Positions 23,130 through 32,826 of a stretch of DNA of 64,000 nt are shown here, in pieces (within the stretch, counting starts at the first letter, position 1; every line of letters starts with the position of its first letter). Both the position numbers and the translations under genes were made by a program. The notes beneath the pieces were generated by a model. That model was given only the letters and a program-made list of their open reading frames with translations, searched no databases and had not been told where the DNA came from. The stretch is from Argentina anserina (lineage: Eukaryota > Streptophyta > Magnoliopsida > Rosales > Rosaceae), in the NCBI RefSeq assembly GCF_933775445.1, contig NC_065878.1, forward strand, positions 15,077,395 to 15,141,394, read 5' to 3'.

Positions 23130-24334
23130 GCGGTTGAGGTAGGCTGTTTACAGCGCGTCGTCCATTGTATTTGATTGGTTCAATGAGATTGCGACACGTG
23201 ATGAAAAGACAAATGGGCATGTGGATCCAGCTCTAAGTGATGCGGTATTATTTTCTATATACATTGTTTTGTACGTGTGATGCTGTATTTAACTAATTAA
23301 TATCTGATATTTTTGGGGAATTTCAAATTTTTGTTCTATTTTTTGTTTTCATCGCACATTTTCACCTGTGGACTATTTTCTCATAAAGTCCTCTCACTGT
23401 ATTTCGATCAAGATACCATATAGCTAACCCATTTAGTTTAGTTTAAGAAGTCAATGTAGTATTCTAAGTTACATTACCTACAAAATGCATTTATTAGTTG
23501 TTATTACATAATACATATATATTTAAAAAGTACATAAAGAACATGTGTTTATACAAATTCAATCTGATTATGGTTGGACTCATTCCAACGGTTGCATAAA
23601 CTTTGTTACTTTTAGTTATTTGAGCGTACAATTGATTTCATGTTAGTTTTATCTTTATAAATATTGGATGAAGAGAAACAAAAACTAAACTGTATAATAT
23701 TCAGTTTAATTTAGTGTATGCAAAGAGTGTTAAAATATTTCTGGGAGGATTTCATATTATATATATCAATCAGTCCCTGCGGGGACATTCGATAACAAAA
23801 TATCACACAAATCATGTATATATCTTGTACAAATACAACCGAATAGATGCCTCAAGACAAAAACAATAGTTGTGTTATTGTCTAGATAAACTTGGTATAT
23901 ATATTATCCTTTTGGAAAAGCAAAGACTAGAGAACAAAGATATTTTGGAAGGTGACGCAGAGAGTGCGGAGACTTTGAAGGCGGGTTTGAGAGAACACTT
24001 CAGAGGACGTTGTTTGCGAGAGAGCGAGAGGACCAGGACTTCTCTAGAAGCAGCGCTGGACTAATGCACTTGTTCGCTGTACACATTTGGAGACACACAA
24101 CGTAAAATTGTATCACCACGTAACACCCCGAAACAAATCAATTTCATAAAAGATAACACGGTAATTTGATTCCCAATCAAATCCTGCCGTGATAAGGAAA
24201 GGACTAAAAATGGGTCAACATTGGAGGACTGATTAGGATTTAGTGGTCTCCTGGATAGGATTTCACAATACAAAACACAATGTGTCGCTTCATTCATGGA
24301 CAATGGTACTATATGTCAAATTTAGTTCTCATCA
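23130..24334. other. Spacer without a recognised gene
   Basis: No protein family, RNA gene or transposon terminus could be supported. The frame at 23870-24064 is short and unmatched. Confidence 0.4.
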
Positions 24335-26412
24335 TTTAGCCCGCCGATTCAAAAAGTACGCGGATGTCCGCAAGCCCGATGTGTTTTTACTCGGTCCGGC
24401 CCGCTAAATCCCACTTCAGTGAGTAGAGGACCGGACTTAGTTTAGAGGTGTGAAACTCGGTCTGAAGGCCCGGCTCGCCAAAAGCCTGCAATGTAGCCCA
24501 TAAAAGCCCGCAAGGTAGCCCATAAAACCCCGCTAAAAAATAAAATATTATACATGCATATAATATATTATACATATATCAATTATATGTCTTTTTTTAA
24601 TAATTATACATAAAATATTATATATGTTAATAATACTAGATTTATAATTTTATATTTATTTATATTATAACTTTATACTAGATTTAAAATAAAATTATAG
24701 TATTATGAAACAACTATATGAAATATATGAAGTAAACTTCTCGGGATCAATCGACACTAGCTGATGTTATCGGTACTAATATTTAAGGACTCTGTTAAAA
24801 CTTCATCTAATTCGGACCTCGTATGACCGTCATAATTTCCGGTAAATCGAAAACACCACTAATATGCCCTAAGGGAGGACCCATTACCAGGATGCGAACG
24901 TCGAAAGCCGTTTGCATATATGAAATAAACTACTTTTTATCAACGATCGTGCGGTCGCACCGAGCAAACTCATTTAGCAAAGCCCCGGTCAATGAGGTTT
25001 TAATATGTCAAAACGCCTTTTTTTTGTTGACCGTAGCTACGGACAATCAAACTATGTCCAAAATGGATGAAATTTTTACTGGGTCCTTAAATATATATAC
25101 CGATCATATCTGTTGGTGATGATCGACCGTATTTAAAACCAGAATTGTTGATCGCCGAAGTGTCTACTAATGTATCATAATCTTTATATTAGGTTTAAAA
25201 TAAAACTATCGCATTATGAAGTGACTATATGAAGGAAACTTATTGGGATTAATCGACACCAGTCGATGTGATCGGTACTTCTATTTAATGACCCTGTAAA
25301 AATTTCATCAAATTCAGACCTCGTTTGACAGTCAGAATTTCCAATGAACTGAAAACACCACTAATATGCCATAAGGGAGAACACATTACAAAGACACGAA
25401 AGCCGTATGCATATCACCTAATTTTTGTTATCTATCGTGCGCGATGGCAACGAGGAAACTCATTTGACAAAGCCCCGGTCAATGGGGTTTCAATATGTCA
25501 AAACGCCTTTTTTTAGGTTGACCGTATGTACGAACGGTCAAACCATGTCCAAAACAGACAAAATTTTTACGGGGTCCATAAATATATATAATGATCACAT
25601 CTACTAGTGTCGATCAACTATATTTCGAACTGGAGTTGTTGATCGCGTGTCAACTAATGTATCATAACTTTTATAATATGTTTATAATAAAACTATCGCA
25701 TTCTGAAGCGACTATATGAAGGAAAATTCTCAGGATCAATCGACACCAACCGATATGATTGGTATATATATTTAGTGACCTTGTAAAAATTTCATCCAAT
25801 TCGGATCTCGTTTGACCGTCATAATTTTCGGTAAACCAAAAACACCACTAATATGCCATAAGAGAAGACTTATTACGAAGATGCGAACATTGAAAACCAT
25901 TTGCATATCTGAAATCACCTATTTTTTGTCACCGATCGTGCGTGGTCGCACCAAGAAAACCCATTTGGCAAAGTCTCGGTCAATGAGAGTTTTAATATGT
26001 CAAAAACACATATTTTTTTGTTGACCGTAGGTACGGACAGTCAAATCATGTTCAAAACAGACGAAATTTTTACAGGATCCCTAAATATATATATATATAA
26101 CGATCACATATATCGGTGTCGATCGACAATATTACGAAACTAGAATTTATTGTGACTTTTTTTAGAATGTTTTCTAATAATTCTTTTATTGTTCCAAACC
26201 CTTAAATAAGAGTATTATGTTTTTTTTTTCTAATACAAACCCATAAGGCCCGGCCCACAAAATCCCGCAAGTCCCGCTTTAGATGGGCGGACTTGGATCT
26301 TCATATTTTTGAAAATACCCGGCTCGCTACTCATTTAAATTTACTAAGACTTGGCCCAAGCCCGCTACTCATGGGCCGGACCGGGCCCAGCCCAACCCGT
26401 TGACGAGCCCTA
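24335..26412. mobile_element. Possible hAT-like element with GC-rich flanks and internal tandem array
   Basis: The right end, reverse-complemented, starts TAGGGCTCGTCAACGGG and runs into 'ggcccgg' motifs typical of plant hAT-type MITEs. The left flank has similar GC-rich phrases (cccgctaaatccc, ggcccggctcgcc), but these run in the same direction as those on the right. A clean terminal inverted repeat and target-site duplication are not visible, so the left border is a guess. Between the flanks lie three large tandem units. Confidence 0.4.
24672..26155. repeat. Three tandem ~490-bp units
   Basis: Three diverged direct copies, offset by about 502 and 487 bases measured at the shared 'tcgacac' landmark (24751, 25253, 25740). 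Each copy carries the same ordered phrases: 'aaaactatcgcatt', 'tcaatcgacacc', 'gaaaacaccactaatatgcc', 'aagccccggtcaatg', 'aatatgtcaaaacgcc', 'aaatatatata'. Three frames of similar sequence occur once per unit, but they are short and contain no known domain. The function is unknown; it looks like an internal satellite of a mobile element. Confidence 0.8.
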
Positions 26413-27624
26413 TCAACAGCTGTAAGCAATGCCGGAGAGACATTTCACATAAATTAAACTACTATTTTTTTAAGGGAACGAAACGAATTCATTTAATATC
26501 AAGACCGCTAAGAGCACAAGGCTCAAGAATCATGCAAAGCCACCCTTAGTAGGCACTATCTACTAATCAAAACTAAAACACAATACAGGGTCGAATCCCC
26601 CTACACTACACTCACACGAAGGTAAGAGCATTATTAAAGAAAATAAATAAACTAGAGCTAACATAAAACATGAAGTCTACAAGGGCCACAGAAAAGCAAA
26701 ACCCTAAGCCCAAAAGTTGACCTAGCCATGTCACCACCACCACTTCTCTGAGCACATAAACCACCATCGCACCACCACCGCACCAGTCCTCTCACCGACC
26801 ATCCAGAAGATGCCGCCAGTTCCAGAGAAACAAGACGCATGCCTCCCCACCAGAAAGAGAAGAAGAGACTCGAAAAGCACAAAAAAAAAACTCCACCGAG
26901 AGATCCTGCACCCCAAGAGCAACACCACTACTACCCTGATGAGGAACGCCTCCGTTGCTAGGAAGAGACAAGCATCCTCTAGTGCCACACCTGAAGCCAA
27001 ACCACCACCACACAACTGAAGAAGCATCAAAATAGAAACAAAGCCAAATCAAACAATCAAACCCACGAGAATCCCAAATCCATAAAATCAAAGGACACCA
27101 AATTATCAACACCCGTCCGGCGGCCTCATGGTGACGACGAGGCAAACCTCACCGGCGCGGAACACCACTGGACATGAGAACTATGGCAGGGAGGCTGTTG
27201 TACGGTGATCGAGCAATTAACATTGGCTTGTGTTTTTATGAATTAAACTACCATTCAAACCACGAAGTTACAATTTAAACAACTAAACTTCTTCTACAAT
27301 GGTTTCCCTAAAGACATGAAATTTACAATTAGGCTATAGGTGGGAATGATCGTCAGTCATCACATAGTATGTACGATTGAGAAACTTAATTTGACGGAGG
27401 TGCGTATGTTATAACTCTCTTTTTATTTGGATAAAATAAAGAAGCTTGCACGCCAACTTGTTTTGCTTATTCAATTATATCTTGTTATTGTTTAAGCGTC
27501 AATTTGTTCCCTTCAATACTCGGTTTAATACGTGAATCCTCAACTTCATCAACACAATTTTTCTCTCAGTTGTTTGACTTGTTTCCAATTGCAATGTACA
27601 TGTTGTAATAAACACCTTAAGATT
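26413..27624. other. Spacer, possible LINE-like 3' remnant on the minus strand
   Basis: Read on the minus strand, about 27230-26470 is rich in GTGGTGG-type low-complexity sequence and ends in 'gttcccttaaaaaaa', as a 3' end with an A-tail would. No reverse-transcriptase motif is present. The overlapping frames at 26658-27145 are low-complexity and not called as genes. Confidence 0.3.
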
Positions 27625-27885
27625 TCACGTTTGGACCTTTTTTTTAGTTTTCGCTTTAGATGATTTTTTGTCAGACTTGCAATCAGACCAGACCTTGTCT
27701 ACGATGGCATATGCCAAGTGAGGTTTCCAGGGTTTGCATTCTTTTGTGAGATTCTGTATAATATATGGGGACTCTAAATCGTCATATAACGTTCCAATAT
27801 TGAGCATGTAAAGGCTGCAGTAAATATCTTCATATTGTTTGGTGATCACCTGGGATGCTACTGGGTTTGCTGGTTCTGTGCGTAA
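27625..27885 (-). CDS. Unrecognised terminal-exon-like open frame
   Basis: The minus-strand frame is open from 27885 to a stop at 27625. It has a protein-like composition, with segments such as 'IYCSLYMLNIGTLYDDLESP' and 'CKPWKPHLAYAIVDKVWSDC', then a lysine-rich tail SSKAKTKKKVQT. It looks like the last exon of a real protein and not chance sequence, but I do not recognise the family. A plausible acceptor AG precedes 'aaccagcaaac' near 27875. No upstream exons could be joined with confidence, so it may be a stranded gene fragment. Confidence 0.35.
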   Translation of the reverse strand, partial: LRTEPANPVASQVITKQYEDIYCSLYMLNIGTLYDDLESPYIIQNLTKECKPWKPHLAYAIVDKVWSDCKSDKKSSKAKTKKKVQT

Positions 27886-28330
27886 CTACATAGTACATAT
27901 TGTCTCAGGAGCCTTAAGTTTTAGTTGTACTGCATGTTATGAGGTCATTTCCGAAGGCAACCCAGAACTGTAACATATTACAATTGAATATGGCACGAAT
28001 TTAGATGAGGGTTAATACTCCCAAGTTCGAAGCTCAGCGTTTATTTTCAGAAGTAACAAATGTGATGTGTCTCCATGGCCGTGGTGACTCACCATGTGCA
28101 TTCTTTGATTATCACATTACAATGAAATGAGTTCTAGGATCATGGAAACCTGCAATTATCTCATACTATACAAGGTATGCAAGCATTTGTACTTGGAAGC
28201 TCAGAACTCGGAATCTGTTCATCTGAGTAGTTTTAACAGATCAGTACATTCGATATCCGCTATGCTAGTGTCTGGCAGAGCCTCATCAGCTCGGGTAACA
28301 TTTTGCAATCAAAACCAATTTTGTATCCAT

Positions 28331-28411
28331 GCAATAGATGTCAGCTCTAGCTCGAGATCTACTCAACTGTTGCAATAGATGTCAGCTCTAGCTCGAGATC
28401 TACTCAACTGT
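28331..28411. repeat. Exact 41-bp tandem duplication
   Basis: The unit beginning 'gcaatagatgtcagctctag' occurs twice head to tail with no differences over 40 bases. It lies 40-120 bases past the DUF2358 stop codon, so it probably falls in the 3' UTR of that gene. Confidence 0.9.
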
Positions 28412-28450
28412 GCACGACATGCCCCAAAATTTTGAAAGAACAAGACAACA

Positions 28451-29825
28451 TCAAGTTCTCTTTGAAGATGGCAATGATGAAGTTTCAAAATAAGTTGGCT
28501 TCGGCGTGGAGGGGCACCCAAGAGATTGCATAATATCGCCTACCCCTAGCATCTGAAACTTAGGAGGCGAATTCAGAGCAATACTATCAACACGATGCTC
28601 ATAGATCTTCCCTTTTTTGTCAAGTTTGTACTCGGAGGTTCCATCAAATCGACCGCGACTTTCCCAAGGGACTCGTGGCACGCCATGAATGGTCCAGCGA
28701 ACCATTATGACATTGTCCATTGGCTGTGATACACTAATGACGTCAACCCACAACGCCTTGAAAAATATCTGGCCATGGAAACGTAGTGCTGCCAATATCG
28801 ACTTGTAATTCTAAATGCCCATAAAAGTATTGATCGGATCTTTGAACGTGATATCATCCCTATACAGAATCAAGAGGATGTGTTAGCATATTGTAAACGG
28901 AAACGCTTGGGGACCTTGATAATAAGGATACACACAAGACATGATTGACATTAACAAAGTACATGGAAATGAACACCAGATTGTTGCTGCATATTTACTC
29001 ACAGAGGCCAGTCTACTGATTAGCAAAACATCAATACGTACTGGCTCTCTCAAGCACATGCGCAGCACAATCACCGACTTAATGTCCAATAGCTTCGATA
29101 GTATTGGCTGAATCTACAACTACCTACTTCAAAGTCCCTGGTGATAGGAGACTATCTAGCAACCTAAAACCTCACATTCCTCATTAAATCCACATTCAAC
29201 ATCATGGGGGTGTCCCTAATATAAGCCGAGCCCCAACTTCTAAGGCCTTAGGGACCAAGAAATCAAGAACCAATGACTTCCTAATACCCCGCATGTCCTT
29301 TTCTCTCTACCTGCCACACCAGAAGGTTCTAGCAGAATCATACAATTTCTTAGCTCTCATACACTTCTCCAATCCCAATTCCACCTAACCAAAACATAAC
29401 AAAAACAAAAACAGAATCATCTTCCTTCATTACATTTCTAAACCAAAACTAAATAAGAAAACAAAAATTAGAATAAAATCGGACCTGTAAATATCAAGGC
29501 TGAGCTCTCTGAAGAAGAGCTCAGGAAACTCCTCTCTGAGAGTTCGAATTGCATACCCCATATTCACATAATACTCCTGCTTCTCCTGGTCGTCCTTGCT
29601 CGGCTTCGACCCCTGCTTCAGCGGAGCCGAGAACTGCCCGTACGGCCTTAAATTCCGATCCAACTCCGACGTCCTCGCAGCGCTGTCCTTTACCCCGGAG
29701 CAAACCCTAACCGTGGACCTGTATCTCGACTCGAATTTCTCACTGCTCGTCTGGAATCGGAAGCCCTTGCGATTAGGGTTGGAAAAGACTCTGGAGATTT
29801 CCGGCGACGGAAAGATAAGAGCCAT
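28451..29825 (-). pseudogene. DUF2358 / NTF2-like protein gene with in-frame stop
   Basis: Two exons: 29825-29485 and 28859-28451, with GT at 29484-29483 and AG at 28861-28860. Joined, they encode 249 residues. The N-terminal part is rich in Ser/Arg and resembles a chloroplast transit peptide. A conserved domain follows, with 'GYAIRTLREEFPELF', 'LSLDIYRDDITFKDPINTFMGI', 'RFHGQIFFKALWVD' and 'GTSEYKLDKKGKIYEHRVDSI', typical of the plant DUF2358 family, whose function is not known. At 28813-28811 the codon after FMGI is TAG where a Glu, Asp or Lys would be expected; all sequence beyond it is well kept. Translation would stop after about 133 residues. Either the gene was recently lost, the stop is read through, or the base is an assembly error. 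Position next to ABIL1 matches Arabidopsis At2g46220. Confidence 0.8.
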
Positions 29826-29829
29826 TTGA

Positions 29830-32690
29830 AATGTTCGGTTTTTTTTTTTCTAGTTTTTTGGGTTTCTGAGGAAATGAAATGCCTTTTTTTTTGTGTTTGG
29901 ATTTTCTTGGAAGAGTGAGAATCTGTTTCGGATTTTATTGGCTGGTGCAGATCCACGTGTGAGTGTGAGAAAAGTCCCGACTTGCTACAAGAGAAGCTAA
30001 AATTGTTACGTGTCTGTCTCGGCCCTCGTTAAAGAGTAATTATGTGTATCTGGAACGCTAATTATGATTTTTTTTATTTTCTCTATATACATAATTAGCG
30101 TTCCGGATACCCGAAGTTCTTCAGTTCATCTACGCTGGCTTATTCAATAGAAGTAATTATTTTTCTATTCAAATCGCTTTTGTGATTTTATTCTTCGTAA
30201 TTTCTCTTGATAAGTAAAGTTACTAAACTATACATTAGTCTTCAACAGAAGAACGTAGTCCCGATTATATTGTAATCTTCCTTGATGCATGTCAACTTAT
30301 GTGTGTAGAAATTTAGGCAAGAAGCTAATTTTGAACCATACTTCATACTTCTATCTCCAAAGTTATTCTTTAATAGCCTAGATTCTAACTATTTTTTCGA
30401 CCAACAATATTATCAGAGATTTCGTCTCTCCTAACTTGATTTTGGTGTGCGTGTGCTCTTCGACTTTAGTCGAGAGTTAATAACTTGAAACTCTCTTGTG
30501 GCAGGTTTACAATTAGCTGTAGAGGCTAGGGGGCTCATAGGACCTCCTCCAACTCTTGTATGTAACAAACCTGAAGACTGTACTTTTTATGCTCATCCAG
30601 ATCAGTGTAGTTGTGTCTATAAGCAGTGTGTATGCCCTGGAGCGGCATCTTCTCCTACTTGGGGATAAATATGGGTACCCGCTGCGGCTCGGTTGAATCA
30701 AAGTGTACACCAGAGAGATGAAAGGAATGATAAAGAGATAAATATAACAGTAGCTTAATAATGATCATCAGATTTGTGGGCCTAATTTAGGGTTCTACCT
30801 GATGTAAAATTCATGATTTTTATTATTACAACGTATGTTTACTATTTTATGTGTTTTACATATGGCGCCTATTTTGTTAATTTACTGTTATGAAAAACGA
30901 AGAAACAACTGTAGTTTGTAGTTATTACGAAGATTAAGGAGAATGATTGCAATCAAACTGCAAAACATCTACAATAGAATTTTCGCTGATTTATAGGCTA
31001 TAGTCTGTGACTCTAAGAGCCACCTGATTATAAGTTCTACAAGGCAACGAAATCTGCACAATAGAAATTGTATTAATTCATAGCACAACAACATCGGTTA
31101 TTTTTTTTTTAAACGTCGCAGCAATACAAAATTAGGTCTTACATAATAATAATGCTTAGTTTGTTAGGTTAGCAACGTACGTACTAGAGCTACAAAAGGG
31201 CAGGCAAGTGATTAAACCCAAGAAATTTATGTACTTGAGCAAATGATTCTTATCTCTCATATCCAACTATACATATAGGGTTGAAGCCAATGGTTGTTGA
31301 TCTCTACACCGTACTCTATCCTCGATGGAGCCAAATCCCAGTATTCTCTATGGTCTATGATATTGGAAACCTCAAGGGTGATTCAGTTTGTCTCTTCTTT
31401 TTCCAGGTCGGAATTTGTAATCCTTTTAAAATCTGGTTGTGGTGCGGCAGTGCGGTTATTTGGTCTGCGCTTGCCTCCAACACTAGTTGACAGTGGCGTT
31501 GGAAGAGTTGACGGTCTTTGGCAATGAAAGGACTGTGGATTAGCGACCAGGGTTAAACCAACAATGCTGCAGTGGCTGGAATGTGGACGGCTGTCTTGAT
31601 CTTGGGATTTACCAGTCGTGCTTGAGGACCCAATTATCGGTGGCTTGTGTTGCTGCTGCTGCTGCTGATAGAAGCTTCTTCGTTGATGAAGACAAAATTG
31701 ATGTCGGTCCTCTTCAACTGATGCGGATGGCGGCGTTGAAGTGCTTATCGTCGTGCGGCAAACGCACAAACCACTGACTTCATCGTCAACCTCCTATGGG
31801 TTGGGTCAAGAGGGCTGGTTTGGATTGGGCTCCGTTCGGCCTTAAGACTCTAGAATGTGTTGGGTCCTCCTTTTATTGTAGATCTAGTTGGACTGGGTCT
31901 TTATGTTCCAGATCGGATGTGAGCTTGATTAGGTTTTCTTGAATCTAATGGCAAATCCAAGTTGGTATGGTTATCTTTTGCTATTTCTTCTATATTTATT
32001 TGGGCTTGTTATATGAAGTGCTATAAACAGTTTTGAAAATATAGGGAGCTCGTGGTCATATTGGTTAATTTATCTTGACTTTAGGGGTAAAAAAAATAGC
32101 TCTTTGTATCGGTTCCTCGTGATGCTTTATCTTGATTATACTGACCGAATAATATATGACTAATCTTTCAACTCAAGAGAAAAAAAAATATCCACAATCG
32201 TCACATAATAAGCTTTAATAATAATAGAAAAATGATGTCTTTAACATTAATCATCACATCTCAAACTCCGTGGAAATACATAAACATAACAATGTACCTT
32301 GCTTGCTACAATATAACATCTTCCTCTCAAACTCTCAATCATGTCTATCATTCCATTTTGATTACTACCCGTCTACCACCAAGATCCTATACCACAACAA
32401 ATAATTGATCGAAAGTGATTTAGATCCTTACCTTAAAAAAAAAAGATTTTCTCTCAAAAACAAATCATGACCGAACCATCCTACGGTTCCTACCGCTAAT
32501 AGTTGCCGTTAATTGATTTTGTTTTTTGAACAACAACCGTTAATTGATTTTCTGGGAGTACAATCCAATCATGAAACCACCGCCAAACTCAGTAACCCCC
32601 CAGCAATAAGTACCCCGTCATTTTCACTCACCTAAATTTCACTCCCTTAAAAACAAAAAATTATAATTATTCCCGGCATTGCTTCCACCT
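29830..32690. other. Intergenic region between the DUF2358 gene and ABIL1
   Basis: These two genes diverge, so this 3-kb stretch should hold both promoters. No gene is supported inside. A near-perfect small inverted repeat lies at 30046-30110. From about 31280 to 32050 the sequence has the patchy low-complexity look of a decayed LINE-like 3' region (for example CTG/GCTG runs at 31650), but no coding domain is readable. Confidence 0.35.
30046..30110. repeat. Short inverted repeat with 21-base arms
   Basis: The left arm 30046-30066 and right arm 30090-30110 are reverse complements at 20 of 21 positions, with a 23-base loop. The repeat stops sharply at both arm ends. It would fold into a small hairpin as RNA. 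It lies about 220 bases upstream of the DUF2358 start codon. Confidence 0.75.
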
Positions 32691-32692
32691 CA

Positions 32693-32709
32693 CTCTCTCT
32701 CTCTCTCCC
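32693..32709 (+). repeat. (CT)n tract in the ABIL1 leader
   Basis: A CT dinucleotide run about 120-135 bases before the ABIL1 ATG. Such tracts are common in plant 5' leaders and near transcription starts. Confidence 0.7.
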
Positions 32710-32826
32710 TCACCAAATCCTCAACCTCCAAATCTAACTTTGCTCTGTAATTATATGCTTGACTTCTGTGGACTCTCTTCAATTCGCTAGTGATTAATCT
32801 TCGCCGTAATATTCGTTCGCTCGGAA

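Noticed and set aside
24672..26155. CRISPR-like array
   Set aside because: Units are about 490 bp, diverged and directly adjacent, without short identical repeats and spacers, and the DNA is plant nuclear.
26658..27145. Overlapping minus-strand frames rich in Gly, Val, Trp and Cys
   Set aside because: Low-complexity GTGGTGG sequence open in several frames at once; no conserved motif.
29430..29484. C-terminal extension 'SDFILIFVFLFSFGLEM' of the DUF2358 first exon
   Set aside because: It is reading into the intron; the donor GT at 29484-29483 and the acceptor at 28861-28860 restore the conserved 'IYRDDITF' reading.
31383..31769. 128-codon minus-strand frame with a Gln tract
   Set aside because: The Gln run comes from a CTG repeat, and the rest has no domain or splice context.
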